This document shows, one piece after another, positions 1 to 11,748 of a stretch of 64,000 nt of DNA. The translations under genes were made by a program, and so were the position numbers. Source of the stretch: Ottelia alismoides (lineage: Eukaryota; Streptophyta; Magnoliopsida; Alismatales; Hydrocharitaceae); NCBI GenBank assembly GCA_037367405.1, contig JAZKJV010010131.1, forward strand, positions 682,001-746,000. The letters run 5' to 3'. A model generated the notes under the pieces. The model had not been told where the DNA came from and did no database searches. It saw only the letters and a list, made by a program, of their open reading frames with translations. Numbering within the stretch: the stretch's first letter is position 1; every line of letters begins with the position of its first letter.

Positions 1-889
1 CAACCTTGATTTCAGCCTGAGTGAGGGTACAGAGTGTGTATGCACACCCTATGACAGAGCCAAAATCCCTGCCTTCCATATCATGTACCCCGATTATAGC
101 AAATATCACATGTAGAATTCTTATAGGTTCAACTGACCAACGTCAAGTAGCCTCCGCATGTTTCGATAGGTAGATAGGGGCAAAGCAGCGGTGCACCGCG
201 GCAAGTTGCTAGTAAGCCTTCGGGGTGAAGTTAAAATCCTTGTCAGCCTCCGCCTACTTAGGTAGGTACATAGGGGCAGGTCCTTGAACTTCTTCGCTAG
301 GGATAGGAGCGAAGAAAGGAAGGGCGTTAGTATCTTAGGCGACATGTTAAACAGGGGAGACGCATCCGGCTTTGAGCCGACTTCCCTATATGCCATGTAA
401 TCCTTGCTATTTTCTTTAAAAATCACACTTAAAATCAACCATATTAATCAGAATCGGGTTCGGGTCCTTTACCGTGTTGAGTGTCAATTCAAGGTTTTAT
501 GATTCATTTGCTTTCTTCAGGTTCTCCCGGTTCTTCTTTTTGCAGTCAAAGATGACTGACTGTGGGGGCATATACTCAAGCTTCACAAATCTCTCATTGA
601 ACCCCTCACGAAGTTCATCTTCATTGGCCCAAGCGTAACTTGGGCCAACCCGAGCTCATGACTTTCATCTTCATTGGCCCAAGCGTAACTTGGGCCAACC
701 CGAGCTCATAACCCTCTTGAGTTTGGGATCCCCCACTCTCAGGATGGTTACCCTCAAACCATTCCTTTCCTCTCCTCTCATCTCTTCGAGGAAGACATTC
801 GCCTCGACGAGAACATCTTCATTCCTATATCTTCTTCTAATATAGACCACGTTGTTGTACCAGGTGAAGAAGATCAACCCAAAACCAAG
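1..889 (+). other. Leader of a decayed Athila-type retroelement
   Basis: There is no convincing gene here. From about 600 onward the sequence parallels the stretch before the gag start of the Athila element at 30600-30862: pyrimidine-rich text, a 'ctctt..ctctcatc' segment, then 'gtgaagaagat' just before the ATG. I therefore read it as the 5' untranslated leader of the gag that begins at 890. Two imperfect direct copies of about 35 bp (146-182 and 242-279, both with 'agcctccgc' and 'aggtag.tacataggggca'-like text) lie in the first 300 bases. The short open frames in this interval resemble nothing I know. Confidence 0.4.
614..713. repeat. 50-bp tandem duplication with a perfect hairpin in each unit
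   Basis: Units 614-663 and 664-713 are head-to-tail copies that differ at two bases. Each holds a perfect inverted repeat with 10-bp arms, TTGGCCCAAG and CTTGGGCCAA, around a 5-base loop (624-648 and 674-698). It lies in the leader of the Athila-type gag. The near identity means the duplication is younger than the heavily mutated gag beside it. Confidence 0.9.
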
Positions 890-1859
890 ATGCCTCTTAA
901 GAAAAACCCAGACGAAGAGGAACACAGAGATGATCATATGCATCAAATCCTTGCCCTTTTAGCTAGAGCCGAGAGATGAATGCAGATCTTATGGCCTTGA
1001 TGGGACACGTGATAGAGGCAGGTGGAATAGATAGAATGATGGTAGATGCCTACAACCCAGCGGAGAATGAGATGCATAGTTGGCTCGTACCGTAGGTACC
1101 CCCAGAAGCATTCGAGCTAAAGCCCCATTTCCTTAGTTTTCTACCGAAGTTTAATAGAAATGCCACGAAGAACCATATGCTTTCCTAAGAGACTTAGAGC
1201 TGGTTTGTAACAACCTTAGTCACCCTAGGGTTGGACAAGATTACATCAGGCTGAAGGCTACCTCGTTTAGCTTAGGAGATAAGGCCGCCTATTGATGGAA
1301 GAACCTCGAGGTTAGATGTATGACCTGGATGCAATTTAAAGATTTATTTTTGAAGAAGTTCTACCCACTCAGTAGGACTAACTAGACGAGGATAAAGATC
1401 ACTAGTTTTCCTCAAGTCCCCCACGACCCATTCCATGAAGCATGAGATAGATTCAATGATTTAATACAAAAATGCCCTTGCCATGGCATTACCAAGGTGA
1501 TCTTAGTCCAGACCCTATTCTGTGGCATGACCCCAGATATGTAGGGGTTAATAAGTGCAGCCCGTGGAGGTTGCTATCTGAATAAGAACGAAGATGCCAT
1601 TTGGAAGATCCTAGAGCAGATGTCGGAAACATGCAGATCTCAAGCCAACAGAGCCTATCAGGTGTCTTCCTCAAGCCTATCTAACGAGACATCTAGGAGG
1701 ACTGTAGCAGATCTGACAGATGACCTAATCCCTAGAATGGGGATAATAGTTGATAAGCTCTCCATGGTATAACAAATCAACAAGAGGGTCACTGACCTTG
1801 AGACGCTTTGACGATTGCCGAAGCAAGTGGAGGAATTGACTGAGACACGTGGCAACTGA
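890..1859 (+). pseudogene. gag: Broken gag of an Athila-type Ty3/gypsy element
   Basis: Gag is the structural protein that forms the cytoplasmic particle in which a retrotransposon RNA is copied. The start MPLKKNPDEE matches the start of the second Athila gag in this window (30863, MPPKKSIDDE). Then follow the recognisable gag core blocks: EPYAFLRDLELVCNNLS, a tryptophan-containing WKNLE..TWMQFKDLFLKKFYP block, RFNDLIQKCP, and a C-terminal PRMGIIVDKLS..LPKQVEEL. In-frame stops occur where the family has W or Q (AY*W near 1292, TN*TR near 1386, EA*DRF near 1446, DM*GL near 1542), and a frameshift lies near 1165. It cannot make protein. No protease or RT follows, so only this 5' part of the element survives. 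Confidence 0.8.
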
Positions 1860-2464
1860 TAGCGGCTTGGGGAATGGCTCGGGTATCCCAAGGCTAGAGG
1901 TATGAATGGAGGTTCAAGCATTGATCTAAGACATCAGATCATGATGATCCGATGGTTAGGATACGTGTTGCGGATGGACGGTTGATTGCATAACAAGGTC
2001 TGATCAATGACTGACATCCCTCTGATGCAGATACCCTTGGATCATGATCCAAGGGCATCTGCTCCTTCTTCCTCTGCCATGGGTGGCGTCGAGGGGACTT
2101 GGCTCCGACGAGCCCATGATCCCTCGATCGTGCTTCTACTCCTCCTCCATAGGCTGTGGTAGTTTGCTGGAGGGTGACGGAGAAGCTAGAGGTAAGGCAG
2201 ATGTCCTGCACTGATTGCAGAAGCGGGGCGTGTTGTTTCGTTGGAGGCGGAGCACAATATCAGAGGCGTGTTGATAGCTCCAATCAATGAAGAAGTAAGC
2301 GACCTACAGGTGTTAGAAGCGTATGTACGAGCAAAGGGGAGTGGAATGGAGGGCTGACGGAGTAAAGAAGTGGGAGCTCGAGGTGGGTTCTCCTCCGTCG
2401 TGGGCGGAGGAGAAGGCTGGAAGTGCTGGAAGGTCTTGACGGAGAGAGGGTGTGATCTAGACAA
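1860..2464. other. GC-richer noncoding stretch, perhaps LTR debris
   Basis: Base composition changes sharply after the gag. The minus strand is pyrimidine-rich and keeps several overlapping open frames (for example 2186-2464, 92 residues, rich in Pro/Ser/Thr). These frames show no known domain. The composition, with motifs such as 'gatccgatgg', resembles the transcribed part of the Athila-like LTR around 17900-18200. I infer old LTR sequence in minus orientation rather than an exon, with low certainty. Confidence 0.25.
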
Positions 2465-2889
2465 TATTTAACCTAATTTTTAGGGATTTTTAATAATAAA
2501 GAAAATGTTAGTGATAAATACAATAACATTAGGTTTAGTGTTAATTACAGGTGAATGGTTTATTGATAGAGATGTGGAATTAATGAAGATTTCTCATGAT
2601 CCTAACAACTTGTTGGGTTTGGACCCAAATGGATCTGTTGACAACCATTCAAAATTTGATGCCCCGATGGTAGGTGTCCATGAAACTTAAGCCTAAGTTG
2701 TCAAGCAGTAATCCCCACCACTTATAAACCACTCCCACACTTCGTGAGTTTCGATGTGGGACTATGTTTGGGGTTGGGGTGTTACAACCTCCCCAACTTA
2801 TATTCGCAACGTCCTCATTGCGACATGATCAATCACTTATTCCGATGATAATATGATTATCAAGTTAATTAATTAATTAATTAACTAAT
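2465..2889. other. AT-rich spacer with a (TTAA)n run
   Basis: A 61-codon open frame at 2505-2690 resembles nothing known to me. The stretch 2720-2790 contains 'cgatgtgggac' followed by 'ggggttggggtgttaca', a motif that often borders plant transposable elements, but I cannot define an element from it. A TTAA/AATT microsatellite spans 2865-2892. Confidence 0.35.
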
Positions 2890-3600
2890 TAAAGTTGCGA
2901 CAGCAATTTTCATTTATGTAAGGTGGTGGGCGTGTATACTAAGTATACATGGTCGACCATTTTGTTGAGTTCTTATTAAATTGGACTCTAAAGTTATTGT
3001 TTATTTTTTAATTAATTAAGGACTAAAGTAATTGGAGATAATAAGGATATAATCATTATAGGACTTGCTCTTAGTCCTTGATTTAAAATCCAAGGGCTAC
3101 CATAGTACATGTTGGGCATGTACAACAAGTATAAAAGGAGGGCCATGCCCTCTTTTTTCACTACAATTCTAAACACAAATTCTCTTCTAAATTCCATGCC
3201 CACTTGAGAGAGAAAGAGTCTTGAGAGTCATCAACTCTCACAACTCTCTTCTTAGTGCCATATTCTATGTCCGGATTCGTGGGAAGCTACACGATTGATC
3301 TCCACGCCCACGAGAAAGTCTTCCGCAGATCGGACTTGATTCAGGAGGTTTCTTATCTTAGAAACTTATCCTTCAAAGGTAAATCATGATCTATCTCCAT
3401 TATTCATTGTGAATATCAGAAATTTTTTTGGAATTTTTTTCTTAGAATTTATAATTTCTGAATGCACAAATTGATGTGCTACATTTTTTTTAGTTCATAC
3501 GACAATCTAACATTATTTTGGCAAAAAGTTTGTTAAATATTTCGTGTTTCCGTGATGCGTAGTAAATAAATTCTTATTTACTTCCTTCAGTTATGTGGTT
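2890..3600 (+). mobile_element. Partial LTR-like promoter region, same type as 61478-63999
   Basis: Order and wording of landmarks match the plus-strand LTR at the window end: AT-rich upstream part, 'tataaaagga', a leader ending 'gattcaggaggtttct', and then 'aaaggtaaat' (at 63534: TATA; near 63870: 'gagacaggaggtctct' then 'agaggtaatatg'). The upstream half is missing or too diverged. I see no terminal TG or CA with a target duplication, so this is a fragment. A tRNA-primer site does not follow. Confidence 0.5.
3130..3138 (+). promoter_or_regulatory. TATA box of the LTR-like fragment
   Basis: 'tataaaagg' sits about 60 bp before a pyrimidine-rich leader. The same arrangement occurs at 63534-63542, which supports it as the ancestral retroelement promoter. 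Whether it is active cannot be told. Confidence 0.5.
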
Positions 3601-6600
3601 GCAAATAAGCACCTAATTGTCCTTTCAATGGCATTTTGGGACCTAATAGTTCAAAACTTGAAAAAAGTCCGAAGTAGAAGACATGAATTGACGATAGCAT
3701 GCTATACTAGAGAAAAATTCACAGAGATCTTATACACCACTACAAGGAGATAATGATGAAACAAATTATGGAAGGTAAAGAATCTAAAATGCTAAAAAAC
3801 CCTAAGGACGTCTAAACACCTTTTCTATGGAAGGAGGGAATAAATGTGTAATCCTATCAACTTCTGCAGGCTCAACCTTCATGCTAATTTGGCACAATAG
3901 ACCTGAAAGTAATTCCTTGATGGGCAAAATACGACTTTTTAAAAAATATAATTAGGTTTATCTTTATACATTTTACAAAGTTTTATCTAAGAATATGAGA
4001 GTTTCCTTGAAAGAATTAGCAAACACGAAGAAATTATCCATGAATACTTATAGATAAAAAAATTGATCCAATTCCCTTAAATATAAAATCATGCATCTAA
4101 TTGTCCTAGAGTTTCTTCTCAAAATCCTCACCAATTGGTCTTCACGAGTTTATGTGACATGGACATGAGAGTGCTTGTAGTATCGAAAGACTGCCGAGGG
4201 GTAGTATCTATTTAATTGTTACGACAAAATTTAAATATAAGTAAAACAAACAAACTCGAGATTCAATCTATAAGCACATATATGTTAATGTGAAAATCCA
4301 ACTAGGTGAAAACCACAATCCAAATCCATAACTCGGGATTCCCCATCGACCATACCAATCAATTGCTTCACTGCATGGGTTATTTGTGAAGATTACTCAA
4401 GCATTTTGGGAAGTTCTTGGATCAAACACCATTATGCTTTACAACCATGGATCACACACCAAAGTCATCACTTGTGGTTCAGACACTAAGGTATCATCGA
4501 GGATTGGGAAGATTCTGAATGTCTCGAGACCTTCTTGAATCAAATACCAAAGGACCCACAATGCTTAGATTTGACACTAAGACTCCCTCTAGAAAGTGTT
4601 ATTTAAAAAATAGTACAATATCTTTTGTATTACCAGCATAGATATATTGCAAAACAAATATATAAAAGTATAACAAATAAGCAGTATCTCGAAATATAAA
4701 CACATGTGATTATAATATAGAAATAAAAAATATTTCTACAATAGTCTTGTAACATGGAGAAAATCTGTCTCTGACCAGTAGTAGAGAAACTTGCAAACTT
4801 GGAGGCGATCGATGGTAGCTTGGAGAGCTTGAATGAATCAATATGATCAGAATAGCTCATAGAACAAAAAATCTCTCATAGAATGACGAACGATAAAGAA
4901 AAATGAGAAAAAGGAATGAAATGTTTTTAGAATGTGTAAATTTCAACATTGGTCTATGATCATGTTTATAGTGTAATAGTCGATCCTTTAAAAACGTAGC
5001 CATTGCAAATAAATATGATAAAAAATATTAAAGATACAATATTCGTTGATTAATCATGCTATTTTGGCCGATCAATCAAGTATGGTTAATTGGATCGAGT
5101 GAACTTAGATAGATCGATGTAAAATTTTGTATTTTCTTCTTAAAATATAGAGTTTATGGCATCCAAAAAATATAAATGACCACACCATTTTGTAGATCTC
5201 ATCCAGACCTTTTCAACAAACCAAGAACATCAATTTCCAAGCTTCTTAGGTTAAGATATTAATGTTTTAAGTTGATGGATTGGGATCTATGTAAAAATCA
5301 TAATCGGACCTGAATTCTGCCCTTTCCTTAAATAAGGGACGGATGGTTTCCCTCTTAAAACATAGACACCCACGCTCTCTCCCCTTGTCTGAAAACCATT
5401 ACTTTGGCTGGATAAGTGCCAAAGAGCCATCTTCATCATCAAGGAAGTCGATCCCAATCAATGATCCAAAACCACCATCACGTATGAGAGGTCAAAGTCA
5501 TCCATGTGCATGTGCTCGTCGTGATCGAAGCACTAGAGGTGTCGATTATGCATGAGTGGAGATCCCGAGAGAACATTCTCGAAGGTACCGAAGTTGTATC
5601 ATTTATCCCTCATTGCGGTTGATTTTCACAAGAATGTCGATTTCATATTCAGAATCATTACGTATGTTTGTCTATATTTTATATTGATGATTATTCCCGA
5701 TTCACATTGTCATGGTACATATAATCCATGCAATATCAAATACTGCTAAACCACAAGCAGTTAGATTAATGTTTGATTTCCTTTAATTGATCATAATATG
5801 AATTTCTCTTAACCCATACCCTCTATCCAAACATCAAAACACAAAAACATGTTACCCCTCCCTTTGATAATCTGCTATCGAAAAGCACCCTAAAGGCTCC
5901 AAAGGGACCAAGGCTTCAGTATCACATCAAGGGTCAAAATAAGTAACCAACATGAGGAGGAGTCCTTGGGGTTCAATAGGTTTTATAGGTCACATCAAGG
6001 ATAAGACAATAGCAAGATTTAATCTTGAAAGAACAATTATCAAAGAATTTAATGGAAAATGGATGAGTTTCATTTTAATATAATGGTAGTCTAAGAGAAA
6101 AGAATTTCAAGCAATCAGTTTGTTTTGTTAAACTTTTCCTAAGTGCTTTGGTCCAATTAAAGGATGCTATGCCAAAAGTCTTGACATAAATTCATCGAGA
6201 AGTCATTTGATCTCGGTGATGCTTTGTTCCTTCTAAGACAGAAACATCCATGCAAATCTCGTTGATGGTGAAATCCCCAACATAAACCTCTTGTCCAAAC
6301 CCATAACTTGTTCCTATAAAGGATTCTTTCTCGTAGCGTATCAATGGAGAATTCTTTTTTACGTAGAGTTCGATGGCTCATAAATAGAGGTGGTCGTGAA
6401 GAAGTGCACGCCATCTGAGAAGTTGGCGATAATTCCAAACGGGAAAAGGAAATGGAAGAAGATTTCCACCTCTCCCGATAACGGGTTTAAAACGATAGAT
6501 AATCCCAACTATCAGGCACGCTAACAATAAGGAGCATCGGAGGTGTGATTCATTTTATTTCTTAATAAAAATAATATCAAGTTGATGATTAAACATGAGC

Positions 6601-7088
6601 CTGAAAACTTTATTAATGGTGGGTCCACCATTAAGGCCTCTAGAATTGTTTTTATTCATTTAAAACGCAGCAACGATAAACCGCCCGAATTTTTTGTTTA
6701 CAAAAAAGAAAGCGCAAGATAACAAGTTGCTTAATAACAAAACGAGATGCAAACATGAACCTTAATGGTAAAACCGCAGCTTAAGGTTCAAACCTAATAT
6801 CTTGTAGAAAGCTCTTAGGTGTATATTTAATAAATTAATTTTATTTTATCAACTCTATCAAAAAATAACATATTATACCATCATATCATATAAAAATTAT
6901 AAACTACTCAACTTCTACTCACTTTTTCAAACTTTAATACAATCACATCACAGTAATCACACTTTTTCAAACTTCAATACAATCATATCACAACAAACAC
7001 ATAAGAAACCCAACCCCAACTTAACCCTCTACCTAAACACCAAAACAAAAAATGGATTACCTTATACCAATTTAACACACCATACCCT
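3601..7088. other. AT-rich DNA with no recognisable gene
   Basis: Short open frames occur (for example 4630-4860 and 6157-6438 on minus; 5343-5555 and 5552-5749 on plus), but none has a domain I recognise, a supporting splice structure, or codon use unlike its surroundings. A moderately less AT-rich patch at 4240-4600 and another at 5330-5560 may be old transposon untranslated sequence. Imperfect copies of 'actttttcaaacttcaatacaatca' type text repeat near 6920 and 6960. Confidence 0.5.
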
Positions 7089-7339
7089 CATAGCGTGTTT
7101 GGTAGGGGAGTAAGGAAGAATAAAGGGGTGGGATAACGTGGACTAAGATAATGTTTTTGTTCGGTTGGAAGAATAGGAATGAGGGAGGATAAGAAGGAAT
7201 AAATGCAGGTAGATGGTATTCTCTGTTTTAAAAAAATAACACATGAGGGATAAGGAATAAGGTTTGTAAGTTAGTTAAATATGGTGGTTAACAAATAGTA
7301 AGTGTAAGTCTGAATCATTATTAATAGAGATGCAACGTG

Positions 7340-7747
7340 ATATGTGAGACCTAAGGCAACGAATAATTTGAATATTCATTGCCATATCTTCCGATGTTAA
7401 AGATATAACAACGAATATTATTCATTGTCAAATCATTCTTTGTTCTTGTAGTTAGAAATAAATATCATATTCGTTGTTAAATGTCCAAGTAATGATGATT
7501 TTTCCGTTGAATTATTCATTAAAATTCGCACTAATTGTTGCCAAATTTAGCAATGATTAGAAGAAAAGGCAACGAATAATCATTGTTATATGATTTGTTG
7601 CGAGAAATATAGCAACGAATACCGTAATTTATTGTGAATTTAAAGAAGTAAGCAACGGATAATATTCGTTGTTACATATTTAACTACGAAAGATATGTCA
7701 ACGAATATTAAATTATTCGTTGCCTTAGGTCACTTTTCTTGTAGAGT
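7340..7747. mobile_element. Non-autonomous CACTA (En/Spm)-derived fragment
   Basis: The right end reads 'ttttcttgtagagtg', the reverse complement of a CACTACAAGAAAA terminus with a 2-bp insertion. Inward from it, 'cctaaggcaacgaataattt' in inverted orientation (7690-7732) pairs with 'cctaaggcaacgaataattt' at 7350-7369, giving a terminal inverted repeat of about 50 bp. The outermost bases of the left end are eroded. The core 'caacgaat[at]' or its complement recurs many times (near 7353, 7411, 7461, 7580, 7613, 7652, 7698, 7719), as expected of subterminal transposase-binding repeats. There is no coding capacity. Confidence 0.65.
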
Positions 7748-7775
7748 GTGTGTGTGTGTTTGTATGTATGTATGT
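7747..7775. repeat. TG / TATG microsatellite
   Basis: A (TG)n run merges into (TATG)n directly outside the right CACTA-like terminus. Confidence 0.8.
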
Positions 7776-7784
7776 CTCCACCCG

Positions 7785-8415
7785 TCATTGTATCGGTTTT
7801 AGAAGGATACGAATATTTATTTTTTCTTTTGACGGATAAGGATATGAATACGAGTTTTATTTTTATTTTTTTACTAATAAATATACATAATTTATTTTCA
7901 GTTTTTTTAGGATTTGGATACATATATGATTACATATTTTTTAACAGATACAGATACGAATATCCGTATTGCTGAATCTACGAGTGTATATTGTATATAC
8001 ATACATCAACTTGTGTGTATATCTCCAAATATGTTAATATATTACTTCTAATATGTTGCATCTGAGTCATGTTCAAGTGTGGGAAGAAAAATATATATCT
8101 CTATATTATTTGATCATTAATTATACAAGTTATCAAATTTAGTATAATATCTTTTTTTTATTATGTTGTCTTTCTTGTTTATTAATTTTGATTTAATTAG
8201 TTATTTCAATTTAACAAACATAATACTATTGAATGCAAACGTTAGAGGACACATATTATACACATGATAATATGTTTTCATTTGCTAAATATCTATATCC
8301 GAATCATGATAATTTGTTTCCATATCCGTATCTCTATCCTTATTTAAATATGATTTACAATTTTCAATATCCGCAATGTACATGTTTCCGTATACGTATC
8401 CGAATTTTAAAATGA
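7785..8415. repeat. Relic rich in 'ATATCCG' motifs, hAT-like
   Basis: Inverted and direct copies of 'ggatatgaat', 'gatacgaatatccgtat', 'catatccgtatc' and 'cgtatccgaatttt' cluster at both sides. The same vocabulary forms the subterminal zones of the complete hAT element at 11749-15354, so this is probably the remains of a related non-autonomous copy. The TAGGGATGA terminus and an 8-bp target duplication are not preserved. Confidence 0.4.
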
Positions 8416-8690
8416 ACCCACACCATGCAATAAATTTCAACTTAGTTATTAATTTCAATATATGTTTATATAACACCATGAACCCATAATGTCTGATGTT
8501 CTTTACAAAATCAGGAAGGAATAGGCAGGATAATCCCTCTTTTTCTAAAGTCCCGAAAAAGAGGTAGAATAAGGGAAGTGTGGACAAGGAAATGATAATA
8601 AGGAAGTGGAATAAGATGGGAGAAGAGGGGAATAAAAGATTATTATAATTACAATACTATTCCCCTGTCAAATAGTCCCTTATAGATAGC

Positions 8691-9893
8691 GTAGCAAAGG
8701 GACACTTGATCCATACCTAGTGTTTCTACAATCGCTAGGTAGTCAATCTGTGTCCAATCCATAAAAACACTCGAGTATTTCCTTAAATACATAGATCTTC
8801 TTGTTTGTGAATGATTCCAGCTTATTGATAGCGGAGAGAAAGCCCTTCGACTACTGCGAGAGAGGTTGGAGTCTTGGATTTCCTTGGGAGCTCTTCCATC
8901 CATTACCAGTGTAGTAGGAACCGATGCCGATGAGAGGATGTCACTCAGTTCCCAAACCTACCAAAACATGATAGGTAGGTACCAATTCTACTCTAATGGG
9001 ATTCATCCTGATCCAATGGTCTAATATATTAGTTAGTATGAAGTAATTTTCCACTCTATGTATACCTCCCAATTAAGGAGAAGATTTCACCAAATCAGGT
9101 GCATCGGGATAAATGAAATATTTTAGTGGTTTGCTGTCGCTTTCTAAACAGGAATCTGGTCCGATGAAGGAGTCTTCTGAAGTCTAGGATCTCGACATGC
9201 AAACTTACATGTGTGATATCGGTATCGTGGACATCTGGAACTTCAAAGTTAGTCGATTTTCCAAAATCTCGCACCAGAAAATTGAAGAGCGCAAATATTA
9301 GAGAGTGCATATGCTTGAAGATACAATGGGATCCTGTAAGCATACAATCAACTTGAGAGATTGAGAGATTTCTCTCCTCGAGATCGAGGAAAATTCGCAT
9401 GGGCGGTACATAGGGATTCTTATTCCCCCTGAGCCCAGGAAATCTTTTATTTTGTTAAATACTATAGGTAAGTCATCTCTTCAAGAAACGACTTTGGTTT
9501 TACACTCGATATTTGGGAAAAAGTCTCACGGAAGCCACCTTTTCTAGACAAAATCGGCATATATGTAAAAAAATCCCAAACTGTCTCTTGAAAAGACAAC
9601 TTTGGCTAAAATCAAAGACGCCTCTTCAAGAGGTGGCTCCCTTATGGTACCAAACAAAATAAAAGGTTTCACGAGGGTCACGAAGAATAAGAATTCCCAC
9701 GTATCGCCTAGGCGAATTTTCCACCCTCGAGACCACTCCAAAATCAGCTTCTCGAGGAGTCAAGAAGCAACGAATATCCAAAGTGATGGTAGGGGATTTC
9801 ACATCGTGCATCATGGAGGAGTGAAGATCGCATTGTATGTGATCTATGTCAACTAGTCGCAATACTCATAAGGGGCATAGGAAATTAACAAAA
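8691..9893. other. No recognisable gene
   Basis: Open frames on minus (8649-8903, 9095-9400, 9626-9862) were examined. The first faintly recalls a gypsy pol linker (YSSVF..WTQID), but neighbouring sequence gives no support. I see no RNA gene or complete repeat here. Confidence 0.45.
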
Positions 9894-10351
9894 TTTGATG
9901 AAATGATATGACTTGGGAACCATTCTCATATTGATTCATCTTGATCACAAACAAATATTAGGGTTACCTCTTGTAGGGCGATCGCGATTCTTGTGTCTCT
10001 AAACGAAGAGATCTCCTGTCTCAAGTCTTATCCGTCGAAGTGAGCACTTGCGGGCACGTGGATGAGACCTATGCTTCCTGCAATCCAGTTGACGATCTAA
10101 GCACGAAACCCTCTGATTTCATCTCATGAAATCCATAGTCTTCCTTACGAGCATGGGATACCGAAGAAGATGGAGATTCATGAGCATTAAATCCGACAGC
10201 ATAACGGAAACACGATGACAACGGAGTTCTCTCAACAAAACCCCATGGTGGACGATCACTAGGGTTTGAGAGGATGAGAGCTTGAACATGTATGAGAGAG
10301 AAGGAGAGAGAATTTTATTGCTTGAACTTGTGTAGAGAAAACACTAGGATT

Positions 10352-10362
10352 GGCCTTTCTCT
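10352..10362 (-). promoter_or_regulatory. Degenerate TATA region of the minus-strand LTR
   Basis: On the minus strand 'ttttgtataagag' lies at the position that corresponds to 'tataaaagg' at 63534 in the sister copy. It is mutated, and activity is unlikely. Confidence 0.35.
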
Positions 10363-11748
10363 TATACAAAATTGGATGGCTAGGATGCATTCCTAAATTT
10401 AAATAAATGACCTAGATTTTGTTGCAACAATTTGCAATAATAATTGATTAATTTAAAGGAAATAAATAAGTTGAAGACATTCTTAAATAAGTTCAATTTC
10501 AATTAAATCAATTTCATGTTGAATAAATAGAAAGGAGTATAGCCTCTTTCCCAATATAGGGTAGATGATCACCATAGAATAAATTCTACGCCCGCCCACT
10601 CCTAATGAGAATTAAAGTGCCTCCTTTTCTTTACTAATTCATGAGGTATCAATCTCAATCACATTTTCCACATGTTGCAACAATTTTTGTTGCTTGAATT
10701 TTCACAAAATAATTTCAAATTATTTTATGATAATTTTAATCATGTCATTGATAATTATGAATCATATTCATCCATCCAATACTAAATGTAAATCGTATTT
10801 GCATTTAGAACTTATAAATTTCAAATCTCATTTACAATTAAATCTCTCCATAATATTTTGAATCAAATTCACAATATTTATGATTATTGTGGACAATGTT
10901 ATCCATAATACTCACATCTATGATAATTAAATCTAATCTAATTATCTTAGATACCTCTCATATATCCAAATAGTGTGAATCATATCCACATCATTAATGA
11001 TAATTACATCATACTTAATTATCAATGTTTCAATGCTCGGATATTGTCAACAATAGAATCTTTCTCAAACTCTTTCAAGAACAATATGCCTTCTCCGCGG
11101 ATACTTGGATATAAGGAATGGTGACTGCATATTCCATTTATAGTGACTTGGATACTGAGATGTGATCTCATATCCAGATCTAGAGCAACGCTCAGAGATG
11201 TATAATCAAGTTAGAATGAATAATTAATCTTCTCATTGCGTCTGAATCATATTCAGGTGAATGTCCAATATTTGGACTAAGATTGGATAATTAATCTATT
11301 AAGTGGAGTGATTAAAATCCAAAAATGTTTTGTCACTCCCTCAGAATATAAGCATCATGATTACACAATCGATTAAGATCACTCACCCTTGAGTATTCCT
11401 AATACCCATGCATCCTGCTTACTAGAAGATCTAAAATAAATCCGAAGTTCTTATCACATTTTAACTTTTTTCTTCAGGATTTTATCATTATGTTTCTCAT
11501 TCGATCATTGAGAGTTGGTATTAATCATATGCTTTCCAAAAAGCATATATCATACGTACAAATCTTATCATGATTATAAAGAAAGACGACCATCAATGTA
11601 ATTTGGTTGGTCCCACTATCTCGTGACTGAGCTCATGTCTTATAGTTTAGTAGTGAACCTGTATGATCACTATGAGAGATCATATTACTCAATATGTCCT
11701 CGTATGCACACCAGCTCGCGGGTGTATAGACTTTGATTAGGTCATCAA

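Larger units (their letters stand above)
7089..8690. mobile_element. Possible old DNA transposon frame with degenerate terminal inverted repeats
   Basis: The left edge 'gtgtttggtaggggagta' (about 7096) and the reverse complement of the right edge 'tactattcccctgtcaaatag' (about 8652-8672) match at 13 of 18 aligned positions. Both edges are followed inward by similar 'aggaataaggg'-type text. The CACTA-derived fragment and a hAT-like relic lie inside, so they would be later insertions. No clear target duplication is visible, and the call rests on the terminal similarity alone. Confidence 0.3.

Noticed and set aside
1920..2464. Minus-strand Pro/Ser-rich open frames that look like the first exon of a host gene with a transit peptide
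   Set aside because: There is no domain, no downstream exon or splice pattern, and the composition matches the leaders of LTRs in this window.
2720..2800. Terminal motif 'gatgtgggac..ggtgttaca' as an LTR end
   Set aside because: No partner copy, primer site or target duplication is found in the window.
8649..8903. Possible gypsy pol linker (YSSVF..WTQID)
   Set aside because: Similarity is a few residues only, and no protease or RT flanks it in either direction.
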